Of a DNA stretch of 64,000 nt, positions 19,162 to 25,785 are shown in pieces (position 1 is the stretch's first letter; every line of letters begins with the position of its first letter). The notes below the pieces were generated by a model, which worked only from the letters and a program-made list of their open reading frames with translations, had not been told where the DNA came from and searched no databases. The stretch covers positions 8,856-72,855 of the forward strand of contig CAZMAM010000003.1 in NCBI GenBank assembly GCA_964564305.1, given 5' to 3'. The DNA comes from RGIG1959 sp964564305. Lineage in GTDB: Bacteria > Bacillota > Clostridia > Oscillospirales > Acutalibacteraceae. Position numbers and translations under genes: made by a program.

Positions 19162-19221
19162 AAGAAAAGAAAAAGACGCCCGCAGACGGTACATTGCCTA
19201 TTCGTTGCTGCCTCGGGCGCC
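19162..19221 (-). terminator. Terminator after the LUD gene
   Basis: On the minus strand a GCGCCCG.../...CGGGCG stem is followed by TTTTTCTTTTC. It begins 4 nt after the LUD gene ends and separates that operon from the CNNM gene. Confidence 0.65.
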
Positions 19222-19225
19222 GGTC

Positions 19226-19888
19226 TCAGTACCCCGTTTCCTCCCCGACAAAAATTACTTTAATGCGCCCCGCCTGGCGCTGACGGGCAGAAATCAGATA
19301 ATTTACGCATATGCGATCGTCCTGTGCGCATCCTAAGGTCATACCGCCGTCCAATCCCGCGCATTTTCCCGTTTGGGCACAATAGGTGTCGCAGTGCAGC
19401 CGCCGGGCATTTTGGGGCGCGGCGACCGTTTTTACGCGGTCAATGGCGCTGTTGAGATCCAAAACCAGTTTTTGAATCCCGACTACCATGATTACCGATT
19501 TCGGTCCGTAGGCGATGGCGGCAATACGGTTGCTGTTGCCGTCTACATTGTACAGTTCTCCCCGCATGGTGACCGCGTTGCAGGAGCACAGATAGGCGTC
19601 AGCCCAAAAGCTGTCGCGATAAATTTTTTCGATTTGGTCGCGAGTGAGGCCCGCTTTTCCGCGGTCGAGAAAGCGGTATTTTCCGCTGCGCAACAAATCC
19701 ATGACACCGCATTCCTCCAAGGTTACGGATCCGCCTGCAGCAACCGTATCTCCTTCGTGCAGAAGGGACGCGACTGCGGCGGGAACCTCTGCTTTGGTGG
19801 GTACAAACCGGCTGCTGATGCGGTTGCGCTCCAATGCGTTCATGGTTGTTTCTACTTTTCGGGGAATCCTTTCCTCCGATTCGTTCAT
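19226..19888 (-). CDS. LUD-domain protein (lactate-utilisation LutC-like)
   Basis: A 220-residue LUD (formerly DUF162) protein. Typical stretches are FVPTKAEVPAAVASLLHEGDTVAAGGSVTLEECGVMDLL, DSFWADAYLCSCNAVTMRGELYNVDGNSNRIAAIAYGPKSVIMVVG and the C-terminal cysteine-containing tail with CDTYCAQTGKC. LUD proteins act in lactate oxidation (LutB/LutC), but stand-alone clostridial members with this C-terminus have no settled reaction. No LutA or LutB gene is nearby, so lactate use is not supported by context. Its ATG overlaps the rpiB stop by four bases (ATGA). It ends an operon closed by a hairpin with a T tract. Confidence 0.8.
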   Translation of the reverse strand: MNESEERIPRKVETTMNALERNRISSRFVPTKAEVPAAVASLLHEGDTVAAGGSVTLEECGVMDLLRSGKYRFLDRGKAGLTRDQIEKIYRDSFWADAYLCSCNAVTMRGELYNVDGNSNRIAAIAYGPKSVIMVVGIQKLVLDLNSAIDRVKTVAAPQNARRLHCDTYCAQTGKCAGLDGGMTLGCAQDDRICVNYLISARQRQAGRIKVIFVGEETGY

Positions 19889-20331
19889 TTTCCCTTTCCT
19901 TCTTCCATTTCGGTAATGATATTCAGTCGTCTCTGATGCCGTCCGCCGTCGAAGGGGGTGGTCAGAAAAACCGTGACAATTTTATTGGCCATTTCCGTTC
20001 CGATGGTTCTTGCGCCGAGCGCCAGCATATTGGCATTGTTATGCCGGCGGGAAAGCTCCGCGCTGAACGGTTCACTGCACAGGGCGCAGCGAATGCCCTT
20101 GACTTTATTGGCGGTAATCGACATGCCGATTCCGGTACCGCAAATCACAATTCCGCGATCGCATTCTCCGCTTGCTACTGCTGTTGCCGCCCGTTGGGCA
20201 AATACCGGATAATCGCAGCTTTGATCGGAGTCCGTTCCGAAATCGCGATAGGGTAAGCCCATCTCGTTCAGCAGGGATTCCACCGCCTGCTTCATCGGCA
20301 GCGCGGTGTGATCGCAGGCCACAGCGATCAT
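19885..20331 (-). CDS. rpiB: Ribose-5-phosphate isomerase B
   Basis: A 148-residue RpiB/LacA/LacB-fold enzyme that interconverts ribose-5-phosphate and ribulose-5-phosphate in the pentose phosphate pathway. The start IAVACDHTALPMKQAV matches the family phosphate and base-binding region. Also visible are YPVFAQRAATAVASGECDRGIVICGTGIGMSITANK with the catalytic cysteine region and GTGIG loop, and RRHNNANMLALGARTIG. Complete for the family and cytoplasmic. It is translationally coupled to the downstream LUD gene by a 4-nt overlap and follows the TlyA-type gene by 66 nt. Confidence 0.93.
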   Translation of the reverse strand: MIAVACDHTALPMKQAVESLLNEMGLPYRDFGTDSDQSCDYPVFAQRAATAVASGECDRGIVICGTGIGMSITANKVKGIRCALCSEPFSAELSRRHNNANMLALGARTIGTEMANKIVTVFLTTPFDGGRHQRRLNIITEMEEGKGK

Positions 20332-20397
20332 AATCAGACCGACTTCCTTTCCGACAGTTTTTTACCGCATGCTTCGGGTATACGGAAGTATGATGTA

Positions 20398-21282
20398 TCA
20401 ATGAATTGTATGTTTCGGTGTCTCCGGGCTTTGGAAAAGTGCCTTCTCAATTAATTGATTTTGTTCGGTCTCGGAAAGCGCTCCAAAGCGGTTAAACAGG
20501 GCAAGATATTCTTCATCGCCGTTGGAGCCGTAAATTGGGGAAACGGTGAGATCCTGCAGGTACAGGCCATGCCCCGCCGCGTTATTTGCAATGTTTTGGA
20601 TGATTCCGGGTAGCAGCGCTTTATCCCGCAATATGCCGTTTTTTCCCAAATTTTTTCGCGGTGCCTCAAACTGAGGTTTAATCAAGGTGACCAGTTCGCC
20701 CTCTTCGCTTAAAATTTGATCGATGGCGCCAAACAATTTGCAGAGGGAAATAAACGATACATCCGCGGTGACCATATCGCACGCTTCGCCCAAATTCTCC
20801 CGAGTGAGATAGCGGGCGTTGGTGCGTTCTATCGGTGTTACCCGGCTGTCGCAGCGAAGTTTCCAATCCAATATGCCGTAGGCAACATCCACCGCCCAAA
20901 CACGGGCGGCGCTGTGTTGCAACAGGCAATCGGTAAATCCGCCGTTTGAAGCGCCGATATCGCAAATTTTTTTGCCCGCCACATTCAGCGAAAAGGTTTT
21001 CAGGGCTTTTTCCAGCTTGTATCCGGAACGGGAAGCGTATTGTTTTTGACGGGAGCGCAAACTCAGCGCGGATTGCTCATTGACCGGCGTTCCGGGCTTA
21101 TCGGTAAGTACGCCGTCGACCAAAACGCGGCCCTCCATAATCAGCGCCGCAGCGCGGGATTCGGGTATATCCCACCGAAGGGACGCCAATTTATCCAACC
21201 GAACGGACACCGTTTCACCCCGCTTGCGCTCGTTTCGTTTCCGTTTTGCCCCTTTTTCAGTTTTTGACGGGGCCATCGGCAA
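20398..21282 (-). CDS. tlyA: TlyA-family rRNA 2'-O-methyltransferase
   Basis: A protein of about 290 residues with an S4 RNA-binding domain (about 25-85; VRLDKLASLRWDIPESRAAALIMEGRVLVDG) followed by an FtsJ-like SAM methyltransferase domain (ICDIGASNGGFTDCLLQHSAARVWAVDVAYG; DMVTADVSFISL; LVTLIKPQFE). TlyA enzymes methylate cytidine 2'-OH in 16S and/or 23S rRNA. In Firmicutes the gene is usually near recN/dxs, which are not here. The start is uncertain: TTG 21282 lies about 10 nt after AAGGAGGG, while ATG 21276 is at 15 nt, so I keep TTG. The basic leader KTEKGAKRKRNERKRG adds nucleic-acid affinity. Confidence 0.88.
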   Translation of the reverse strand: MPMAPSKTEKGAKRKRNERKRGETVSVRLDKLASLRWDIPESRAAALIMEGRVLVDGVLTDKPGTPVNEQSALSLRSRQKQYASRSGYKLEKALKTFSLNVAGKKICDIGASNGGFTDCLLQHSAARVWAVDVAYGILDWKLRCDSRVTPIERTNARYLTRENLGEACDMVTADVSFISLCKLFGAIDQILSEEGELVTLIKPQFEAPRKNLGKNGILRDKALLPGIIQNIANNAAGHGLYLQDLTVSPIYGSNGDEEYLALFNRFGALSETEQNQLIEKALFQSPETPKHTIH

Positions 21283-21376
21283 AAAACAAAGCCCTCCTTC
21301 GCAAGCATCCGCAAATCAACGGCAAAATACATTATGCGAAATCGGGCATTGCCTTATTGCCTTCCTTACTTTTGAC

Positions 21377-22690
21377 TTACTCTTGGGTGTCGACTTTTTC
21401 GAAATTTTTCGGATCACACATGGAAATTGCGCGATCGTTAAAAGTGACGGTCAGCGCGTCTGCCGTTTCCTGAACTTCTTTATCGAATTCCTCGAATTTT
21501 AAGCCGTAAATACAGTGTTCATGCTCGTCCTCATAATATCCTTCTCCGCCCTGTTCTTCCACATTCAGGCGCAAAACCAGCGCAGCTGTGGGTGAACCGT
21601 TGGTGGGCGTATATTCAATAACTTGGGCGGTGTTCTCCGGAATTTTTTGCACCGCTTCCACTACGGCTTTGTCTCCTTCCACCGAATTGACCATCTGTAA
21701 ATCCGGATCTTTTTCTTCTTCCTCTTCTTCTTCTTCATCGTTTTCGTCTGAGGACCCGGTGGTTGTCGTGGATGCGCTGCTGTCTTGGTTTGCGGTGGCG
21801 GTGGTTTCATCGGTTGCCGAGGCGGAGGCGGACGCGGCGGTCGTATTTGTGGCAGACGCCGAGGCGGTTGTCGTGCTTGTAGACGATGTGGCCGTGGTAC
21901 TCGTGGAAGACGTTGTACCGGCGCCTGCGGAATCCGGATCCTCCGCTTCCTCTTCTGCTTCTTTGTCGGCGTTATACTGTGCGATAACGGCGGAGAAATC
22001 GCCGGATTTCTTATATTGCTCCAAATAAGTGTTCAGTTTGTCCTTTTGCGCTTTTTTATCCGCATCGGACATTTCATTTCCCTCGGAATCGGTCAGGGTA
22101 ATGGAAATGGCCTTGAAAGCAACATAATTGTCATCGAAGAATTTACGAATATCTTCTTTGGGTATTTCACGTTCTCCGCCCTCATCGTAAAGCCCGTAAA
22201 ATAAGCTTTGCTCTTCGATGTTTGCCGCAATATACATATTTTTGTAATGCTCTTTATTGAATCCGTAGCGGAGCATGTCGCTTTCGCGGTAATCACTCAT
22301 GCTCTCATTAAATGTCTTCAGCGCTTCTTCGTCGATCGGAACGTTGTATTTTGCCATTAAATTTTTCACGGCTTTTTGGCGAACGATGCCGTCTTTGGTG
22401 ATTTGCACCAGATAATCGGCCAGTTTCATGGAAATTGCGGTGTCCCCTTCGCCGTAATTCATGGTCTGTTCCCAAGGATCCATACCGTACTGAGCGTATT
22501 GATACAGCCCGCTGTTGTAGTAGATATTATAATAGTTGTTATATAAATTGGCCAGATATTCGCCGGTGGAATAATCCGTTCCGTCTACCGTCATTGCGTT
22601 TTCGGGGGTAGAACAGCCGGCACACAGCAGCATGGCACAGGCAAACACCGCCGCCAATAGCCGGTTTCCGATTTTTTGAATGCTTTTCAT
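21377..22690 (-). CDS. PrsA/SurA-like lipoprotein with a low-complexity insertion
   Basis: A 437-residue lipoprotein: basic start, hydrophobic stretch and lipobox LLCAGC, with the acylated Cys near residue 25. The N-terminal half (DGTDYSTGEYLANLY, LADYLVQITKDGIVRQKAVKNLMAKYNVPIDEE) resembles the helical SurA_N region of PrsA-type foldases. A C-terminal part of about 100 residues could be the divided remainder of that fold. Between them lies an extreme Ser/Thr/Ala-rich stretch (about 250-315) ending in a run of Glu and Asp. No clear parvulin domain is visible, so isomerase activity is doubtful. It has its own promoter of TTTACA-17-TATAAT. It is probably exported and membrane-attached. The role is inferred. 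Confidence 0.65.
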   Translation of the reverse strand: MKSIQKIGNRLLAAVFACAMLLCAGCSTPENAMTVDGTDYSTGEYLANLYNNYYNIYYNSGLYQYAQYGMDPWEQTMNYGEGDTAISMKLADYLVQITKDGIVRQKAVKNLMAKYNVPIDEEALKTFNESMSDYRESDMLRYGFNKEHYKNMYIAANIEEQSLFYGLYDEGGEREIPKEDIRKFFDDNYVAFKAISITLTDSEGNEMSDADKKAQKDKLNTYLEQYKKSGDFSAVIAQYNADKEAEEEAEDPDSAGAGTTSSTSTTATSSTSTTTASASATNTTAASASASATDETTATANQDSSASTTTTGSSDENDEEEEEEEEKDPDLQMVNSVEGDKAVVEAVQKIPENTAQVIEYTPTNGSPTAALVLRLNVEEQGGEGYYEDEHEHCIYGLKFEEFDKEVQETADALTVTFNDRAISMCDPKNFEKVDTQE

Positions 22691-22749
22691 GTGTGGTTTC
22701 CTCCCTGAAAGCGGCCGTAAACGCCGCTGTCAACTGTACATACCCGCTT

Positions 22750-22778
22750 ATTATACATGAATTCACATGATTTGTAAA
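22750..22778 (-). promoter_or_regulatory. Sigma-A promoter of the PrsA/SurA-like lipoprotein gene
   Basis: On the minus strand TTTACA (22778-22773), a 17-nt spacer and TATAAT (22755-22750) give near-consensus boxes. The predicted RNA start is about 50 nt before the ATG at 22690. Confidence 0.8.
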
Positions 22779-22796
22779 CCCACCTTCAACGAATTT

Positions 22797-24422
22797 TCAA
22801 GGTAACCGGGCAATGCCGCTTTCACCGAGTTCCAGTACCGTTTCCGCACAGCGGATTCCGTCTGCGGCGGCGGACATAATTCCTCCCGCATATCCGGAGC
22901 CTTCCCCGCAGGGAAAGAGACCTTTTACAGAAGAACAGCCGTATTCGTCGCGCGGAAAGCGCACCGGGGAGGAACTTCGGGATTCCACACCTGTGAGTAC
23001 GGCGTCATACCTGTCGAAGCCTTTCATTTTCCGGCCGAATATCGTCAGCGCCGCCGCAAGTGAAGCAGATACCGATTCGGGCAGACAAAGCCGCAAATCG
23101 GAAGGGGTTACGCTCGGACGGTAGGAAGGGACGATATCACCCATATGTGTGCTCGGTTTACCCAAAAGAAAATCTCCCACCAATTGCACCGGTGTGCGAA
23201 AGCCCCCTCCGCCTAAAGAAAATGCCGCTGCCTCCATTTTTTCCTGAAACTCGATCCCCGCTAAAGGGTGATCGCTTTCCAAATCGTCCGGTCCGATTCC
23301 GCAAAGAAGCGCACTGTTGGAATTTTCTCCGCCTCGGGCAAAGGTGCTCATCCCGTTGGTGACAACGGTTTTGTCTTGGGATGCGGCGGGAATTACCGTG
23401 CCGCCCGGGCACATGCAAAAGGTAAATACGCCGCGGTCGTTCGGCAGATGACAGGACAGTTTGTAATCGGCTGCCGAAAGCGCTGAATTTCCCGCAAATT
23501 TTCCGTACCGAATTCGATCGATCATCTTCCTGGGGTGCTCGATGCGAACGCCTACCGCAAAGGGCTTTTGCCGGATCTTTATACCGGAATCCGCCAGCAT
23601 CCGAACGGTATCCCGGGCGCTGTGACCGATGGCCAAAATGCAAACGGAGCAGGGAATTTCCCGCTCTTCCTCTCCGGAACCGGTTTTTGAAACAACCCGA
23701 ACGGCTGTGAGGGCTCTGCCGTTTCGGACAATTCCGGTCAGTTTGGAATAAAAACGTATTTCTCCGCCGAGAGAAAGAATCTCCGCTTTCAAATTCAGAA
23801 GGATTCGGCACAGCCTGTCGGTTCCAAGATGCGGTCTTGCCTGCCAGAGGATATCCGGGGCGTCTCCCGCTGAAGCGAAGATTTCCAAAACGGCACGGCA
23901 ACGTGGATCGTTAATGCCGGTGTACAGTTTTCCATCCGAAAAAGTACCGGCTCCCCCTTCGCCAAACTGGATATTGGCGTCACCGTTCAGTACTCCCGTC
24001 TGCATCATTTGCCGTACTGCCTGTATGCGTTCATGAACCGGCGCCCCGCGTTCGATTACAAGGGGTTTGGCCCCTGCCCGTGCCAAAGTAAGTGCGGCGA
24101 ACAGCCCGGCGGGGCCGGATCCGACGATTACCGGCCGCGCGGTCAGGCGGTTCTTTTGGGGAAACACAAAGGGATGCGGCGTATATATGGCGGCGGTGCC
24201 GGGATGGGCCCGTTTGACTGCCGCCGCTTCATTTCCTTTCATCGTCACATCCAGTGTTGCCGTAAAATGAACATCGTTTCGGTTTCGTGCGTCCACCGCC
24301 CGCTTGACCAGTACGCAGGATTGAATTTGCTCGGCGGTTGTCTTCAACGCTTTGGCGGCGAAAACGGTCAGCGGTGTATCTTCGTAATGTAACGGAAGGC
24401 GGATGTCTTTCAGCCGGATCAT
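22797..24422 (-). CDS. FAD-dependent dehydrogenase of the COG2509 type
   Basis: A 541-residue flavoprotein. The N-terminal 85 residues form the small domain typical of COG2509 (MIRLKDIRLPLHYED...). The dinucleotide-binding motif follows (RPVIVGSGPAGLFAALTLARAGAKPLVIERG), then GDANIQFGEGGAGTFSDGKLYTG and a C-terminal FAD motif (GLFPCGEGSGYAGGIMSAAADGIRCAE). The substrate is unknown for the family. A longer frame starts at 24479, but GGGAGGT sits 8-9 nt before ATG 24422, and that ATG overlaps the stop of the upstream flavoprotein (ATGA), so 24422 is preferred. The two flavoprotein genes form an operon, an arrangement that suggests related oxidoreductase functions. Confidence 0.85.
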   Translation of the reverse strand: MIRLKDIRLPLHYEDTPLTVFAAKALKTTAEQIQSCVLVKRAVDARNRNDVHFTATLDVTMKGNEAAAVKRAHPGTAAIYTPHPFVFPQKNRLTARPVIVGSGPAGLFAALTLARAGAKPLVIERGAPVHERIQAVRQMMQTGVLNGDANIQFGEGGAGTFSDGKLYTGINDPRCRAVLEIFASAGDAPDILWQARPHLGTDRLCRILLNLKAEILSLGGEIRFYSKLTGIVRNGRALTAVRVVSKTGSGEEEREIPCSVCILAIGHSARDTVRMLADSGIKIRQKPFAVGVRIEHPRKMIDRIRYGKFAGNSALSAADYKLSCHLPNDRGVFTFCMCPGGTVIPAASQDKTVVTNGMSTFARGGENSNSALLCGIGPDDLESDHPLAGIEFQEKMEAAAFSLGGGGFRTPVQLVGDFLLGKPSTHMGDIVPSYRPSVTPSDLRLCLPESVSASLAAALTIFGRKMKGFDRYDAVLTGVESRSSSPVRFPRDEYGCSSVKGLFPCGEGSGYAGGIMSAAADGIRCAETVLELGESGIARLP

Positions 24423-25657
24423 TTGGATACCTCCCGTATCATCGCTTGAGCAGCCGTATACGCACTTGCCCATGCCCAATGCAGATTATATCCTCCGCAG
24501 TCCCCGTCCACATTCAGAATTTCCCCTGCGGCGTACACATGCCGGCAGAGCTTGGAACGCATGGTCAAAGGATCAAACTGGGAAGTTTCTATTCCGCCTG
24601 CTGTTGCCTGAGCGGTTGCCCATCCTAAGGTTCCGGAAATCGGTATGTTGAATTTTTTCAGTGCGTTTGCGATGATGCGGCATTCGGCAGCCGATAAATT
24701 CTTCGCCGGGGTATTCAAAGAAATTCCGGAGGCCTTTACCAGCATTTGTCCTAATCGGGTTTGGACGAGTCCTGTGAGCAGATGTTCTCCCGTTCGCCCG
24801 GGTAAAGCGCACCGCCGCTTTATTTCTTCATGAGTTTCCCGAAAGGAAAGTTGGGGCAGAAAATCAATCGAAAGGCTCACATTTCCCTGTTTTTTCCTTT
24901 CCCAATCGGCAACATCCCGCCCTAATTCCATGGCCGCAGGTCCGGAAAGTCCGTCGTCGGTAAACAGCACTTCGCCTTTGGCGGTGCGTATGAGTTTTTC
25001 GTTCAGCGTTAAGCAAAGCGATGCCTGTACCCGTACCCCTTTGACTGCACGCAGCGGGTGCTCGAACTTCAGAGGTACTAAAGCGGGAAATAGGGGGCTT
25101 TTTGTGTGACCCAATGCCGTCAGTAAAGAAAATCCGTCCGTTCCCCCGCCGAGTTTCGGGGAAGCCGCCCCGCCGCAGGCAACAAGCGCCGCCTTGGCTG
25201 TCAGGGTTTCTTCTCCCGCTTGCAGGATGACTCCGGACGAGGAGGGAATGATGGCGGTAACCGGTGTTTTGCACCGTACGGGCACTTCCCGTGCCGACAG
25301 CGCCAGGCGAAGCCCGTCCAGTACGGCCGAGCTTTGAGCACAAATCGGATAAATCCGGCCGTCTTCCCGAGGCGCACAAAGAATACCCAGCGAAGAAAAA
25401 AAGGAGATAGCGTCATCGGGAGAAAATTTTTCCAGCACCGGAGCCACAAAAGACGGCGGTGCGCCGTGGTAACGGGCGGCGGACATGCGGATGTTGGAAA
25501 GATTGCAGGTTCCGCTTCCGCTGGCCAGCAATTTTCTTCCGACCCTGTCGCCTTTTTCAAAAACGATTACACGGCGGCCGCCCAAAGCCTCGGCGCACCG
25601 AACCGCTGCCGCAAGACCCGCCGCTCCGCCGCCGATAACCGCCACATCTGCCGCCAT
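24419..25657 (-). CDS. HI0933/YhiN-family flavoprotein (BaiN-like)
   Basis: A 412-residue FAD protein of the HI0933 family. It starts MAADVAVIGGGAAGLAAAVRCAEALGGRRVIVFEKGDRVGRKLLASGSGTCNLSN, in which the GGGAAG loop and the GRKLLASGSGTCNLSN motif are diagnostic. The C-terminal YAAGEILNVDGDCGGYNLHWAWASAYTAA motif closes the FAD site. BaiN members are reported in bile-acid metabolism, but most members have no proven substrate. ATG 25657 is better spaced from AAAAGGGGG than ATG 25666. The promoter TTGACT-17-TAAAGT lies upstream. It is coupled to the following COG2509 flavoprotein. Confidence 0.85.
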   Translation of the reverse strand: MAADVAVIGGGAAGLAAAVRCAEALGGRRVIVFEKGDRVGRKLLASGSGTCNLSNIRMSAARYHGAPPSFVAPVLEKFSPDDAISFFSSLGILCAPREDGRIYPICAQSSAVLDGLRLALSAREVPVRCKTPVTAIIPSSSGVILQAGEETLTAKAALVACGGAASPKLGGGTDGFSLLTALGHTKSPLFPALVPLKFEHPLRAVKGVRVQASLCLTLNEKLIRTAKGEVLFTDDGLSGPAAMELGRDVADWERKKQGNVSLSIDFLPQLSFRETHEEIKRRCALPGRTGEHLLTGLVQTRLGQMLVKASGISLNTPAKNLSAAECRIIANALKKFNIPISGTLGWATAQATAGGIETSQFDPLTMRSKLCRHVYAAGEILNVDGDCGGYNLHWAWASAYTAAQAMIREVSK

Positions 25658-25684
25658 ACCGAACATTCCCCCTTTTCGCGCAGT

Positions 25685-25713
25685 ACTTTATCATACCGTC
25701 CCAAAAAAGTCAA
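25685..25713 (-). promoter_or_regulatory. Promoter of the flavoprotein pair
   Basis: On the minus strand TTGACT (25713-25708), 17 nt, then TAAAGT (25690-25685). It is divergent from the P-type ATPase promoter. The spacing is ideal and the -10 box is moderate. Confidence 0.6.
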
Positions 25714-25742
25714 ATCCGACTCTTCCCTTTGTCCGATTTATA

Positions 25743-25751
25743 TGGTATACT
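25743..25751 (+). promoter_or_regulatory. Extended -10 promoter of the P-type ATPase-like gene
   Basis: TGGTATACT is an extended -10 (TGn plus TATACT) with no good -35 box. The predicted start is about 28 nt before ATG 25786. The same TGGTATACT motif occurs before the phosphoglycerate mutase gene. Confidence 0.55.
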
Positions 25752-25785
25752 GGATACGGCTATAGGTAAAGGGGCTGGAAATTCG

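Noticed and set aside
22797..24479. Longer start of the COG2509 flavoprotein at 24479
   Set aside because: The extra 19 residues lie over the end of the upstream gene and lack an RBS, whereas ATG 24422 has GGGAGGT and an ATGA overlap.
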